Origin: Methylococcaceae bacterium
Lineage (GTDB): Bacteria > Pseudomonadota > Gammaproteobacteria > Methylococcales > Methylomonadaceae
DNA: 46,785 nt
Assembly (NCBI GenBank): GCA_030627205.1
Contig: DAOUSN010000018.1
Coordinates: 1 to 46,785 of the forward strand
Reading direction: 5' to 3'
Under the pieces are notes generated by a model that searched no databases, was not told the DNA's origin, and saw nothing but the letters and a program-made list of their open reading frames with translations. The translations under genes and the position numbers were made by a program. The stretch's first letter is position 1; each line of letters opens with the position of its first letter. Below are positions 1 through 8,840 of this stretch, piece by piece.

Positions 1-663
1 AATTGCACCCATAATTCCTTCATTTGCTACTTTCCCTAAAGCATGAATATCATCTATATTAGTAATACCTCCTGAGGCAATAACAGGAATATTAATTGCT
101 TGCGCTAATTTGACTGTCGCTTCAATATTTACACCTTGCATCATTCCATCGCGTGCAATATCTGTATAAATAATTGCTTCTACACCATAATTTTCAAATT
201 TCTTCGCTAAATCAATCACATTGTGATCTGATAATTTTGACCAACCATTAATCGCTACTCTGCCATCTTTCGCATCTAAACCAATGATAATATGTCCCGC
301 AAATTCAAGCGCAATCTCCTTAACAAAGTCAGTATCGCTTACGGCTTTAGAACCAATAATAACGTATTTAACCCCCGCCTCTAAATAAGATTTTATGGTT
401 TCTTTATCACGGATTCCTCCTCCTATCTGTACGGGAATATCAGGATAATTCTGAACAATACGGTGAATAATATCAGCATTTTTAGGCTTACCCGCAAATG
501 CACCGTCCAAATCTACAAGATGAATTCGTTTTGCGCCACCTTCAAGCCAACGTCCTGCAACAGCAACAGGATCATCTGAAAATACGGTATTATCTTCCAT
601 GCGTCCTTGACGTAATCTTACGCATTTTCCTTCTTTTAAATCAATTGCGGGAATTAGTAACAT
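1..663 (-). CDS. hisA: HisA, phosphoribosylformimino-5-aminoimidazole carboxamide ribotide isomerase (3' end cut off by window)
   Basis: Cytoplasmic (beta/alpha)8-barrel isomerase converting ProFAR to PRFAR, the fourth step of histidine biosynthesis. I translated it from the ATG at 661-663; 221 codons run without a stop to the window edge. The N-terminus [20 protein letters not shown] carries the first catalytic Asp (D8), the phosphate-binding GGGIRD motif follows near residue 83, the second catalytic Asp lies in TDIARDG near residue 130, and SGG of the second phosphate site is near residue 200. Family members are about 245 residues, so roughly 24 C-terminal residues are missing. hisF would be expected to follow outside the window. 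The radical SAM gene lies 124 bp upstream on the same strand; no function links the two. Confidence 0.95.
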   Translation of the reverse strand, partial: MLLIPAIDLKEGKCVRLRQGRMEDNTVFSDDPVAVAGRWLEGGAKRIHLVDLDGAFAGKPKNADIIHRIVQNYPDIPVQIGGGIRDKETIKSYLEAGVKYVIIGSKAVSDTDFVKEIALEFAGHIIIGLDAKDGRVAINGWSKLSDHNVIDLAKKFENYGVEAIIYTDIARDGMMQGVNIEATVKLAQAINIPVIASGGITNIDDIHALGKVANEGIMGAI

Positions 664-786
664 AATTTTTATTAAAGCTTATGGAGTTATATAAAATAGT
701 TTTATTCTTTAAAATAGCAAAAATAACCTTATTACGAATTAGTTATTATCGCTAATATTTTAAATTTGGGCAATTTATAACAGTAA

Positions 787-2214
787 CTAATCAATAGATC
801 TTTGTTGTGTCCATGTCGCAATTTCTTGACGAATAGTTTTTGTCACCTCCATACGCTCACCCCGATAAAATAAGTTGAAGGCTTCAAATGGAATTAACTT
901 ACCGTTAGTTTGAGCAATATGAACACAGGATTTTTTTAAAGCACGAATATCAAGATTACGAACATCCATAAACTGTACGATTAATACTCTAAAAACATTG
1001 TCATAACTTAAATTTTCTGTTGCAATTTTTGGTAAGCAACATAATAATTCTGAAAGACACTGATCTTGTTTAAGTGGTGATAAATTCGTGGCAAAAAGCT
1101 TAAACAACTGTTTTTTTAAACTTGCATCACGTTCAAAAACTATCGTATTTTTAGACCCCATTAATAAATCAGCAGGTTTTAACCAACGTGTTAACGGGAA
1201 CGTTTCATTATTACGTTTTAAAGCGTAAGCCATTGCTAAAGTATCAGGATTGCAAGGTACGGGCATTATATCGTCTAAACTAAATAAGTTTGATTGTTCT
1301 GCAATTTTACGACGAATTTCAGAAACCGTTAACCGATGTTTTGTGGTGAAATCTTCTACTCGCCCAGCATCTTGTATTGGTTGTATATTTACCCCACGGA
1401 CACAACGCCATTTTAAGCCATGTTGAATAACTTCCCCGATTTCATCATCATTAAGCCCCTTCTTTACTGTCATCACTAATGTTGTAGAAATATTATACCT
1501 CTCTAATTGCTCTAAAGCCGCTTGATGAATGTCAATAAGTCGCGCTCCTCGTAAATGCTTTAACACCTCATTTTGTAGAGAATCAAATTGCAAATAAATC
1601 TCTATACCAGGTTTGTATTGACTTAAACGCTTAACAAATTCAGGTTCTTGAGCTATGCGTAAGCCATTTGTATTAATCATTAAATGTCGAATAGGTCGTT
1701 CACGCACTGCATCTAAAATAGTAAAAAAATCAGGATGTATAGTTGGTTCACCACCAGATATTTGCAATACATCCGCTTCCCCTTCATGTTTAACAACCGT
1801 ATCTAACATGGCAATAACATCATGAATGGGCAAATGACGACCATGATTTGGTGCGGATTCTGCATAACAAACAGGGCAACTTAAATTACATTGTTCGGTT
1901 ATTTCAATAATACTTACACAAGAATGCTGCATGTGGTCAGGACATAATCCACAATCAAAAGGGCAACCATATTGCATTTTGGTTTTGAAATGCTCAGGCA
2001 TTTCGGGTGCTTTAATATATATTTCACGACACAAACGATAATAATCAGCATCATCACTGATAAGTACGCGCTCAGTATGGTGAGCGGGACACCATTTTTC
2101 TAAATAAACATTATTTTCTTTTATAAGTATTTTAGCTTCTACAGGATGTAAACAGCTAGTACACACTGAACTAGTGGTGTCATAGAAAAGGTAAGGGCGA
2201 TTTTTTCGGCTCAT
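787..2214 (-). CDS. Radical SAM protein of the COG1964 (MJ0619/Tes-like) type
   Basis: A 475-residue protein with the radical SAM CxxxCxxC cluster motif at C109, C113 and C116 (CNLSCPVCY), followed by a GGEPTIHPDF motif typical of the SAM-binding core. It also has a cysteine-rich N-terminal region: CxxC at 18/21, C42, C62, a second CxxxCxxC at C84/C88/C91, and C99. This layout resembles the COG1964 group, whose characterised members include the pterin methylase MJ0619 and the archaeal lipid cross-linking enzyme Tes. The cysteines could bind auxiliary Fe-S clusters or zinc. The C-terminal third has further cysteines (CNPDT, LLCCLPK, KKSC). The substrate is unknown. It starts with ATG at 2212-2214 with a weak ribosome site and has no obvious operon partner except hisA downstream. 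Confidence 0.8.
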   Translation of the reverse strand: MSRKNRPYLFYDTTSSVCTSCLHPVEAKILIKENNVYLEKWCPAHHTERVLISDDADYYRLCREIYIKAPEMPEHFKTKMQYGCPFDCGLCPDHMQHSCVSIIEITEQCNLSCPVCYAESAPNHGRHLPIHDVIAMLDTVVKHEGEADVLQISGGEPTIHPDFFTILDAVRERPIRHLMINTNGLRIAQEPEFVKRLSQYKPGIEIYLQFDSLQNEVLKHLRGARLIDIHQAALEQLERYNISTTLVMTVKKGLNDDEIGEVIQHGLKWRCVRGVNIQPIQDAGRVEDFTTKHRLTVSEIRRKIAEQSNLFSLDDIMPVPCNPDTLAMAYALKRNNETFPLTRWLKPADLLMGSKNTIVFERDASLKKQLFKLFATNLSPLKQDQCLSELLCCLPKIATENLSYDNVFRVLIVQFMDVRNLDIRALKKSCVHIAQTNGKLIPFEAFNLFYRGERMEVTKTIRQEIATWTQQRSID

Positions 2215-2334
2215 ATTTCAAGAATCCAATAGCTTTTTATCTTGGCAAATTTCAAAAATAGTTAAGTAAATATTACAATTAATTCAGACACTTAAACTAT
2301 AACTCTACATATTCTCTAAATTCTAGGGTAAATT

Positions 2335-2472
2335 GTGCTTTTAATCAAACATAAGTATAAAGGAATACAAGTACCATCATACAACAAAGGTGTGAAACAC
2401 GCATTATCGAGGATTAAAAAGGATATTGATGCCAATATTATTAACGGTTTTTCATTTTTATTTTCCCCTTAA
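2335..2472 (+). CDS. Possible 45-residue basic small protein, GTG start
   Basis: Short ORF in the 427-bp gap between the radical SAM gene and the lipoprotein. It starts GTG at 2335 with an AGGG sequence six bases upstream and ends TAA at 2470-2472. The product is lysine-rich (KHKYKGIQVPSYNKG, then RIKKDIDANIING) with a hydrophobic tail. I recognise no family. It could be a real small protein, the remnant of a longer gene, or chance; the ribosome site and basic composition are the only support. Confidence 0.25.
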   Translation: MLLIKHKYKGIQVPSYNKGVKHALSRIKKDIDANIINGFSFLFSP

Positions 2473-2524
2473 ATCATTTAGAATAACAGTTTTACTCTTT
2501 TTATTTTAAGTATCTAGGATAATT

Positions 2525-2596
2525 ATGCAAAATACATCGCTTGAATATCTATTTAAACTAGGAATAGGATCTTGGAAGGTTATTTATTTGAGTTAA
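2525..2596 (+). CDS. Possible 23-residue leader peptide upstream of the lipoprotein gene
   Basis: A 23-codon ORF starting ATG at 2525 with an AGGA sequence six bases upstream, ending TAA 45 bp before the lipoprotein start. The peptide reads MQNTSLEYLFKLGIGSWKV plus four residues. No homologue is known to me. Its position suggests a leader or small co-transcribed peptide, but an ORF this short can arise by chance. Confidence 0.22.
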   Translation: MQNTSLEYLFKLGIGSWKVIYLS

Positions 2597-2641
2597 ATTC
2601 TTTATTTTCTATTTTCTATTTTCTAAATTTACCCACTTATT

Positions 2642-3052
2642 ATGAAAAATCATTACTACCAAGCAAGCTTGATTATTGCTATAAATATTGTATTATCAGG
2701 CTGTTCAGCCGTAACTGACACTATTGCTGCAAGTTCACAAACCTTTACCAATGTTTCTGATTCTACAACAGGAACATCAACCAATGTTTCTAAAGATTCA
2801 TCACCTTCTAGCTCCAATACTCAACAAGCAATTGAGTTTGCTAATGTTAATTGGATGAATTTAAGTGCCAATATGTCTAAAGGAGAAGGTGAACATTTAG
2901 CGGCAATAGCTGATTTATTAGCGGTTACAGCAGTACAAAAACCTGCCTTTTATCAAATGACTCAAGAAAAATTTGTCACCCTTTTTAACCATGGGAAAAC
3001 ATCCGCCCCTCAATTAGTTAAACAGTTACAAGTTGAAATGGCAAAATTATAA
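2642..3052 (+). CDS. Small lipoprotein, DUF3015-like C-terminal domain
   Basis: A 136-residue protein with a type II signal peptide: hydrophobic stretch at residues 8-18 and lipobox LSGC with the lipidated cysteine at C21. Residues 22-60 are a Ser/Thr/Asn-rich linker. The C-terminal part (about 63-136) has the pattern of DUF3015-type domains: an FANVNWMNLS segment, then KGEGEHLAAIADLLAV, then an aromatic FYQMTQEKFVTLF stretch. The mature protein should be anchored in a membrane facing the periplasm. Function is unknown. It stands alone, facing comEC convergently, and is followed by a hairpin that could end its transcript. The family assignment is from memory of the motif pattern. Confidence 0.65.
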   Translation: MKNHYYQASLIIAINIVLSGCSAVTDTIAASSQTFTNVSDSTTGTSTNVSKDSSPSSSNTQQAIEFANVNWMNLSANMSKGEGEHLAAIADLLAVTAVQKPAFYQMTQEKFVTLFNHGKTSAPQLVKQLQVEMAKL

Positions 3053-3059
3053 TGATTAG

Positions 3060-3101
3060 AAGTGCAGTAGCATTAACCATTAACTATTGCACTTTATTAT
3101 T
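3060..3101 (+). terminator. Likely rho-independent terminator after the lipoprotein gene
   Basis: A 10-bp stem with one G-U pair (AAGTGCAGTA at 3060-3069 against TATTGCACTT at 3085-3094), a 15-nt loop, and the T-rich run TATTATTT. It sits 8 bp past the lipoprotein stop, between convergent genes. The downstream T-run is imperfect. Confidence 0.5.
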
Positions 3102-3110
3102 TAAGAACAC

Positions 3111-5360
3111 TTAGTGAAAATTCCAATACTTCCCAAATTTATCTCGATAAATCATTAGTTGCTGTCCTTCCTGAGTCATAAATACTTGTAAAGCACCACC
3201 TTTAGCAGTTGAAAACCATTGATATCCTTGTTGCTGATAACGTTTTAATACACTAAAATGTGGATGGTGAAAACGATTTCTATAACCGACAGGAATTAAT
3301 ATCCATTTTGGATCAACCTGTTGTAAAAATCCTATTGTTGATGAGGTTTTACTACCATGATGCGGAGCAATTAACACATCACTTTTTAAATCAACTAAAG
3401 AATAGTTAAGTAAACTTCTTTCAGCACGGGCTTCAATATCGCCTGTTAGTAACGCACTACCATAAATAGATTTAATTTTAAGCACACAGGAATTATTATT
3501 TTTGGAATTAAAATGCGGTAACCTTGGCGATAAAATTTTGAACTGAACTCCTTCCCATTGCCATTGTTGTCCCGTAAGACAATTTTTGATATTCTCACCA
3601 GTAATACTACTATATATATCTCCTATCGCTATATTTTCGATTAAAGCCTGCATCCCTCCAATATGATCATTATCACCATGACTAATTATCAAGCGATCAA
3701 TCTTCGAAACCCCAATACCCTGCAAATAAGGTAAAAGTACCACCTTACCCATATTAAAATTTTCTGAGTATTTTGCACCAGTATCAAAAACTAATAAATG
3801 ATTAGCTGTTTGTACCACTGTAGCTAAACCTTGACCAACATCTAATAAGTTAACACTAAACTCTCCCTCTTTTAAATGTTTTTGTTTTACAAATAGCAAT
3901 GGCAATAATAAAATTAAAGCTAAATGGCGACCAGGAATTCCTTTTGGTGCAAACAGTAATAAAACCGCTACACTGGCTAATAAAATGGCTAATAACGAAG
4001 GCTGAGGATGACTCATTGTAGAAAAAGATAAATCAGCCAATTTTTGCAAACATTCAAACAAAAGGCTTAGGTTAATATCTGCAAAGGTTAATAATTGTAC
4101 CGCTATCCACGGCAACCAAAACATCACTAATACAGCCACTAAAATCAACGGCACAATAATAAAACCAACCCATGGGATTGCTATAAAATTAGCTAATGGT
4201 GAAATAATTGAAACTTGTTGAAAAAATAATAATGATAAAGGTGATAAACCTAATGCTAGAATTAGGTGTATTTTAAAAATTCTAACATACCAACGAGCTT
4301 TACCTAAACGTTTACTGCTACAATAAAGAATAATACCAACAGCAGAAAAAGATAGCCAAAAACCATTAGAAAGTACTGCTAAAGGATTAAACAATAAGAC
4401 TAATAATAATGCCAAAGCTAATGATCTTGACTGTAATAAGTGCCGTTGACTAATGATTAGTATCATGGTCACAATTAACATCATTAATGCGCGTTGTGTT
4501 GGAATCGAAAAGCCTGCTAAAGCCGCATAAAACGTAGCGGCCACTAAACTATTTAAAGCGGCAAATGTTGATGCAGAACAATTTAGAAAACCTGTCCACG
4601 TCCATAATTTTCGAGTGAAGAAAAATACTATTCCCGCTACCAATCCGATATGTAAACCCGAAATGGATAGCAAATGATTTGTTCCAGTTTTACGTAATAA
4701 GTCCCATTGTTGATTTTTAATCTGGCTATAATCGCCAATACTTAAGGCTTGAATTAACCCTAAATTATCATTAACACCGATAAGTTGTTTAAATTTATCG
4801 GCAATTTGTTGTCTCCAAACCGAAATATTATTGGTTTTATTTTTTTCTAGGATTAAAATAGGCTTAGGTTTACGAATATAACCTGTTGCACCAATACCTT
4901 GTGCAAATAAAAACCGTTCATAATCGAATCCAAAAGGATTAAATCCACCATGAGGACGCTTGAGTTTTACCGTAAACTGCCAATATTGACCTGCTTTCAG
5001 CACTTCTTTGCTAGAATACCAGCTTAAACGTAACTTATTCGGGAAATTATTTTGTTGTGGTTCAACAATAAATTCAAAACGAATACGCCTATCTTCATAT
5101 TTTGGTAAACTGTCAATATAACCCGTGATTTGGATGTCTATACCCTCTTTGTTTTCAGGCAATTGTTGACTTAAATTACTTTGTGCTGACATGATAGCCC
5201 AAATAATTCCAGCAATACAGAAGGTTAAATACCAAGTCCGTTGATAGCAACAAACAATCAATAATAAATAGAGGACAAGCATCCAGTTGCCTGTTGGTAA
5301 GGTAACTAATTGTTGAACTAAAATAATTCCAGTTAAGAACGATAAAACGAAAAGAGGCAT
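3111..5360 (-). CDS. comEC: ComEC/Rec2 family DNA-uptake channel protein
   Basis: A 749-residue inner-membrane protein of the family that carries single-stranded DNA across the inner membrane in natural competence. Layout: two or three N-terminal membrane helices, an OB-like periplasmic region (DUF4131) at about residues 30-190, the multi-helix Competence domain at about 200-480 including the NHLLSISGLHIGLVAG segment, and a C-terminal metallo-beta-lactamase-like domain. The last has the metal motif HGDNDHIGG near residue 565 and APHHGSKTSS near residue 667, both intact. Length matches Gram-negative ComEC (750-800). Start is ATG at 5360, divergent from the DUF2062 gene with a 66-bp gap. No other competence gene is nearby. 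Confidence 0.93.
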   Translation of the reverse strand: MPLFVLSFLTGIILVQQLVTLPTGNWMLVLYLLLIVCCYQRTWYLTFCIAGIIWAIMSAQSNLSQQLPENKEGIDIQITGYIDSLPKYEDRRIRFEFIVEPQQNNFPNKLRLSWYSSKEVLKAGQYWQFTVKLKRPHGGFNPFGFDYERFLFAQGIGATGYIRKPKPILILEKNKTNNISVWRQQIADKFKQLIGVNDNLGLIQALSIGDYSQIKNQQWDLLRKTGTNHLLSISGLHIGLVAGIVFFFTRKLWTWTGFLNCSASTFAALNSLVAATFYAALAGFSIPTQRALMMLIVTMILIISQRHLLQSRSLALALLLVLLFNPLAVLSNGFWLSFSAVGIILYCSSKRLGKARWYVRIFKIHLILALGLSPLSLLFFQQVSIISPLANFIAIPWVGFIIVPLILVAVLVMFWLPWIAVQLLTFADINLSLLFECLQKLADLSFSTMSHPQPSLLAILLASVAVLLLFAPKGIPGRHLALILLLPLLFVKQKHLKEGEFSVNLLDVGQGLATVVQTANHLLVFDTGAKYSENFNMGKVVLLPYLQGIGVSKIDRLIISHGDNDHIGGMQALIENIAIGDIYSSITGENIKNCLTGQQWQWEGVQFKILSPRLPHFNSKNNNSCVLKIKSIYGSALLTGDIEARAERSLLNYSLVDLKSDVLIAPHHGSKTSSTIGFLQQVDPKWILIPVGYRNRFHHPHFSVLKRYQQQGYQWFSTAKGGALQVFMTQEGQQLMIYRDKFGKYWNFH

Positions 5361-5426
5361 AAATCACTCAATTATGTAAAATATCATTAGAGAATAAATT
5401 TTATCACCATTAAAAAATGTTTCATC

Positions 5427-5948
5427 ATGCCAAAAAAATTTATAAAAAAATATCTGCCTGATCCTGAAACTTTAAAAAAGCATAAAAACTTGCAATTTCT
5501 AGGAAAAAAATTACACGAACCTAATTTATGGCTCTTAAACCGCCGCTCGGTCGCACTTGCTTTTGCTGTTGGTTTATTTTGTGCTTGGATTCCGACACCA
5601 GGACAAATGGCAATAGCCGCAATAGCCGCGTTTTATTTTCGCGCTAATTTACCAATTTCAGTCGCATTAGTTTGGTTAACCAATCCATTAACAATGCCAC
5701 CGATGTTTTATTTTGCTTATCTTGTTGGACTTAAATTATTAGCCCAACCTTTTCCAGATACTGATTTTGAATTTTCTGTTGATAGTTTATTATCTGGATT
5801 AAGTGATATATGGCAACCTTTTTTATTAGGCTGTTTAATATTAGCAATTATTTCAGCAATTATAGGTTATTTTAGTATACAAGGAATTTGGCGGTATTCA
5901 ATTTCTAAACAATGGCTATTAAGAAAAAAAAGACATAAAAAACGTTAA
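5427..5948 (+). CDS. DUF2062 family membrane protein
   Basis: A 173-residue protein with the family signature: a basic N-terminus (MPKKFIKKYLP), an RRSVALAFAVGLF stretch entering the first membrane segment, a conserved WIPTPGQM motif, then LVWLTNPLTMPPMFYFAY. Three to four membrane helices run from about residue 42 to 152, and the C-terminus is strongly basic (LLRKKRHKKR). The biochemical role of DUF2062 is not established. The nearest downstream gene is 72 bp away on the same strand, with an inverted repeat between them. Confidence 0.88.
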   Translation: MPKKFIKKYLPDPETLKKHKNLQFLGKKLHEPNLWLLNRRSVALAFAVGLFCAWIPTPGQMAIAAIAAFYFRANLPISVALVWLTNPLTMPPMFYFAYLVGLKLLAQPFPDTDFEFSVDSLLSGLSDIWQPFLLGCLILAIISAIIGYFSIQGIWRYSISKQWLLRKKRHKKR

Positions 5949-5949
5949 C

Positions 5950-6005
5950 TATTTTTAAGTTGTTAAACTAAGCATGATTGCTCAGGCAAGTTATGCTTAA
6001 AAATA
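5950..6005 (+). repeat. AT-rich inverted repeat between DUF2062 and the actuator-domain gene
   Basis: TATTTTTAAG at 5950-5959 is exactly complementary to CTTAAAAATA at 5996-6005, and a competing inner pair AAGCAT (5970-5975) and ATGCTT (5993-5998) shares the right arm. It could end or attenuate the DUF2062 transcript, but it is very AT-rich and the role is unclear. Confidence 0.35.
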
Positions 6006-6020
6006 AGGAGTTAGTAACAG

Positions 6021-6785
6021 ATGATTAATCTAATTGTTATAGCCCCATTAGCTATTAGTGGGCTAATAGGAGCTTTATATCGTGAACATAAATATAAAAA
6101 AAGACAAACACTTTTATTAGCAGATGAACACCTTAGCAAAGCATTAAAGCTATCAACATCAACTACTGAAAATATTTTTCCAGAAGTTGTTGATGATGCA
6201 GTTGAGTTAACACATTATCAACAATCCTCATTAACAGGACTCGCTCTATCAACGTCTTTATCTTTATTTTATAGCCCACTTTTAGTAGTAACCATTCCTT
6301 TTTTAGCGTACAACACTTTTTATTTAGTAAAAAGTATACAACGAACAACAAAAACGGATAAATTTATTCCAGCAATTAATATTTTTGAACTAACAAACTT
6401 AGGGCTTACTTTACTTACTAAGCATTATGTTTGGTCATCATTATTATTATTTATTTCATTTAATCTACGTAGATTACGACTTAAATTATTAAATACTACC
6501 CATATTGGTTTTAAAGAGGCTTTAAATTCCCAATCTCATACAGTATGGGTTTTACGTGATGAAATAGAAGTTGAAACCCCTTTAAGTGAACTACAAAAAC
6601 ACGATATTTTAGCGATACATCAAGGGGAAATTATTCCTGTAGAAGGGGTTGTAACCGAGGGTCTAGCTAAGGTAGAGCAATTTTCCTTAACAGGCACTAT
6701 TCAAACAGTAACAAAGCAAACAGATGATATTGTATTTGCATTTACTCGTGTAGAAACAGGTAAACTTCATATTCGGTATACTTAA
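6021..6785 (+). CDS. Membrane protein with an isolated, degenerate P-type ATPase actuator domain
   Basis: A 254-residue protein. Residues 3-19 form a membrane segment, and two longer hydrophobic stretches (about 70-104 and 116-150) could each hold one or two helices. Residues 173-252 align with the actuator (A) domain of P-type ATPases, best with heavy-metal P1B types: WVLRDEIEVETPLSELQKHD, GEIIPVEGVVTEG, SLTG, and VFAFTRVETGKLHIR. The catalytic TGE loop is altered to TGT and the preceding DES is EQF. The ORF then stops; there is no phosphorylation domain (DKTGT) and no nucleotide domain, and purT begins 128 bp later. It therefore cannot be a working pump alone. It may be a regulator or partner of a full pump, or a decayed gene, though the reading frame is clean. 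Start ATG at 6021 has AGGAG ten bases upstream. Confidence 0.65.
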   Translation: MINLIVIAPLAISGLIGALYREHKYKKRQTLLLADEHLSKALKLSTSTTENIFPEVVDDAVELTHYQQSSLTGLALSTSLSLFYSPLLVVTIPFLAYNTFYLVKSIQRTTKTDKFIPAINIFELTNLGLTLLTKHYVWSSLLLFISFNLRRLRLKLLNTTHIGFKEALNSQSHTVWVLRDEIEVETPLSELQKHDILAIHQGEIIPVEGVVTEGLAKVEQFSLTGTIQTVTKQTDDIVFAFTRVETGKLHIRYT

Positions 6786-6912
6786 TAAAATAGGATGTCC
6801 TTATCAGTAATCTAATTAGCTATTTATGGTTTAACAAAACCATTAACAACAAACAATGCTATTATTAATGAAGCGAAATTGAAGATATTAATCATTATTT
6901 ATAAAATTTAAA

Positions 6913-8127
6913 ATGAAACTAGGTACTGCATTAACAAATAATGCCACTAAAGCCTTACTTTTAGGCAGTGGAGAATTAGGCAAAGAAATAACTATTTCTT
7001 TACAACGTTATGGTGTTGAAGTGATTGCTGTTGATCGCTATGCCAATGCACCTGCACATCAAGTGGCTCATAAAGCGTATGTTATTGATATGACCAATGC
7101 AAAGGCAATTACTGATTTAATTACTAAAGAGCGACCTGATTTTATTATTCCAGAAATTGAGGCTATTGCCACTGATGCTTTAATTGAAATCGAAGCTCAA
7201 GGATATTGTACTATTGTGCCTAATGCTAAAGCCGTACAATTAACCATGAATCGAGAGAGTATAAGATCTCTTGCCGCAGAAAAATTAGGAATTCTGACAT
7301 CGGCTTACGCATTTGTAACTGAATTCAATAAATTAAAAGCGGCTATTGATAACGGCATTGCTTATCCTTGTTTTATTAAACCTACAATGTCTTCATCAGG
7401 AAAAGGGCAATCAATGGTTAAACATGAAAGTGAATTAAAAACAGCATGGGATCTGGCAAAAAAAGGAGGACGGGCAACAACAGGAAAAGTCATTGTAGAA
7501 GCAAAAATTAATTTTGAATTTGAAATTACCTTATTAACTGTTCGTGCATTGAATAACCAAGGAAAAGTTGAAACTTATTTTTGTGAACCTATTGGTCATC
7601 GACAAGAAAATGGAGATTATCGTGAAAGTTGGCAACCGCAGCAACTAAGTCAAAACGCGCTTAAAAATTCCCAAGAAATTGCTAAAAAAATAACCGATGA
7701 AATAGGAGGATTAGGGATTTTTGGCGTAGAACTATTTATTCAAGAAGATAACGTTTGGTTTAGCGAAATAAGCCCTAGGCCTCATGATACAGGGATGGTT
7801 ACACTACTTACTCAACGACAAAATGAATTTGATTTACATGCACGTGCTATTTTAGGGTTGCCTGTTTCGATAACAATGGGAACTCCTGGAGCGAGTGCGG
7901 TTATTTTAGCAAATATTAATAGTAAAACTGTTGGTTATGAGGGTTTAGACAAAGCTCTTAATATTCCTAAAACTGAGGTGCTTTTATTTGGAAAGCCTGA
8001 AGCATTTATATCACGGAGAATGGGGATAGCAATCAGTGTGGCAGATAATACTAATGATGCAAGAGATAATGCTATAAAAGCAGCCTCATTAATACAAATT
8101 ACCAATGATGAAAAGGGGACAAAATAA
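6913..8127 (+). CDS. purT: PurT, formate-dependent phosphoribosylglycinamide formyltransferase
   Basis: Cytoplasmic ATP-grasp enzyme making formyl-GAR from GAR, formate and ATP in purine synthesis, an alternative to the folate-dependent PurN. The 404 residues show the N-terminal nucleotide-binding-like motif LLLGSGELGKEI, the ATP-grasp core with CFIKPTMSSSGKGQS at about residue 152, IVEAKINFEFEITLL, and the Mg-binding segment VWFSEISPRPHDTGMVTL. All are conserved and the length is normal. No clear Shine-Dalgarno precedes the ATG at 6913. Its stop overlaps the start of the next gene as TAATG, implying translational coupling to the lytic transglycosylase. There are no other purine genes in view. 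Confidence 0.95.
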   Translation: MKLGTALTNNATKALLLGSGELGKEITISLQRYGVEVIAVDRYANAPAHQVAHKAYVIDMTNAKAITDLITKERPDFIIPEIEAIATDALIEIEAQGYCTIVPNAKAVQLTMNRESIRSLAAEKLGILTSAYAFVTEFNKLKAAIDNGIAYPCFIKPTMSSSGKGQSMVKHESELKTAWDLAKKGGRATTGKVIVEAKINFEFEITLLTVRALNNQGKVETYFCEPIGHRQENGDYRESWQPQQLSQNALKNSQEIAKKITDEIGGLGIFGVELFIQEDNVWFSEISPRPHDTGMVTLLTQRQNEFDLHARAILGLPVSITMGTPGASAVILANINSKTVGYEGLDKALNIPKTEVLLFGKPEAFISRRMGIAISVADNTNDARDNAIKAASLIQITNDEKGTK

Positions 8128-8813
8128 TGAAATTTCTAATCAGTGTTTTAATGATTTGTGTTTTTTCAAGTTCTGCTATTGCCGATGTTTATAAATATAC
8201 CGACAAAGATGGAAAAGATTATTTTACTGATACGCCACCTAATAATAATTATAAACGTATTATTCGCACTAAAGTTATTGTTAGAACGCGAAACAATGAT
8301 AATAACCTAGGAATTTTAAGTAGTTATTCAAAAGGAGGTTTTTCAAAAGGAGGTTTTTCAAAATCAGGTAGTTTAATAAGTTCTCGTAAAAAAGCTCTGT
8401 ATGGCAGAATATCTCATTCAGCAAAAGCAAACAGAAAAAAATATGCACCTATGGTCGCAATAGCAGCTAAAAAATATAATGTTGATCAAAAACTGGTACA
8501 TGCGGTTATTTTAGCCGAATCTGCTTATAATCCTAATGCTGTTTCACCAGCAGGTGCGGTAGGATTAATGCAATTAATGCCTGCGACAGCAAGGCGTTAT
8601 GGAGTAACTAATCGTCATGACCCACAACAAAGCATTAATGGTGGTACACATTATTTAAGAGATTTATTAAAAATGTTTAAGTCAAATACCAAACTGGCTG
8701 TTGCAGGGTATAACGCAGGAGAAGGGGCAGTAATGAAATATAATAATTCTATTCCTCCTTATAAAGAAACTCAAAATTATGTTAAAAAAGTTTTAGCATT
8801 TTATCGAGGATAG
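8127..8813 (+). CDS. Soluble-type lytic transglycosylase with N-terminal DUF4124
   Basis: A 228-residue exported peptidoglycan-cleaving enzyme. Signal peptide at residues 1-19 (cleavage near AIAD), then DUF4124 (VYKYTDKDGKDYFTDTPP) at 20-50, a basic linker, and an SLT domain from about 105. The SLT motifs are present: catalytic E131 in LAES, GLMQLMP at 146-152, and YNAGEG at 195-200. It would cut the MurNAc-GlcNAc bond, leaving an anhydro end, in the periplasm. The linker has a short tandem repeat (SKGGF twice, then SKSG). It overlaps purT by one base; GGGG lies nine bases before the ATG. Confidence 0.9.
   Translation: MKFLISVLMICVFSSSAIADVYKYTDKDGKDYFTDTPPNNNYKRIIRTKVIVRTRNNDNNLGILSSYSKGGFSKGGFSKSGSLISSRKKALYGRISHSAKANRKKYAPMVAIAAKKYNVDQKLVHAVILAESAYNPNAVSPAGAVGLMQLMPATARRYGVTNRHDPQQSINGGTHYLRDLLKMFKSNTKLAVAGYNAGEGAVMKYNNSIPPYKETQNYVKKVLAFYRG
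8328..8368 (+). repeat. Short tandem repeat inside the transglycosylase linker
   Basis: The 15-bp unit TCAAAAGGAGGTTTT occurs twice in tandem, followed by a third diverged copy starting TCAAAATCAGG. It encodes SKGGF SKGGF SKSG. Because units are 15 bp, gain or loss of copies keeps the frame. Confidence 0.6.
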
Positions 8814-8840
8814 TTTTTTGTTGTCCATGGCAAGACGATA

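Noticed and set aside
5176-5367. 63-residue minus-strand ORF over the start of comEC
   Set aside because: Out-of-frame shadow of comEC, whose own N-terminus is well conserved.
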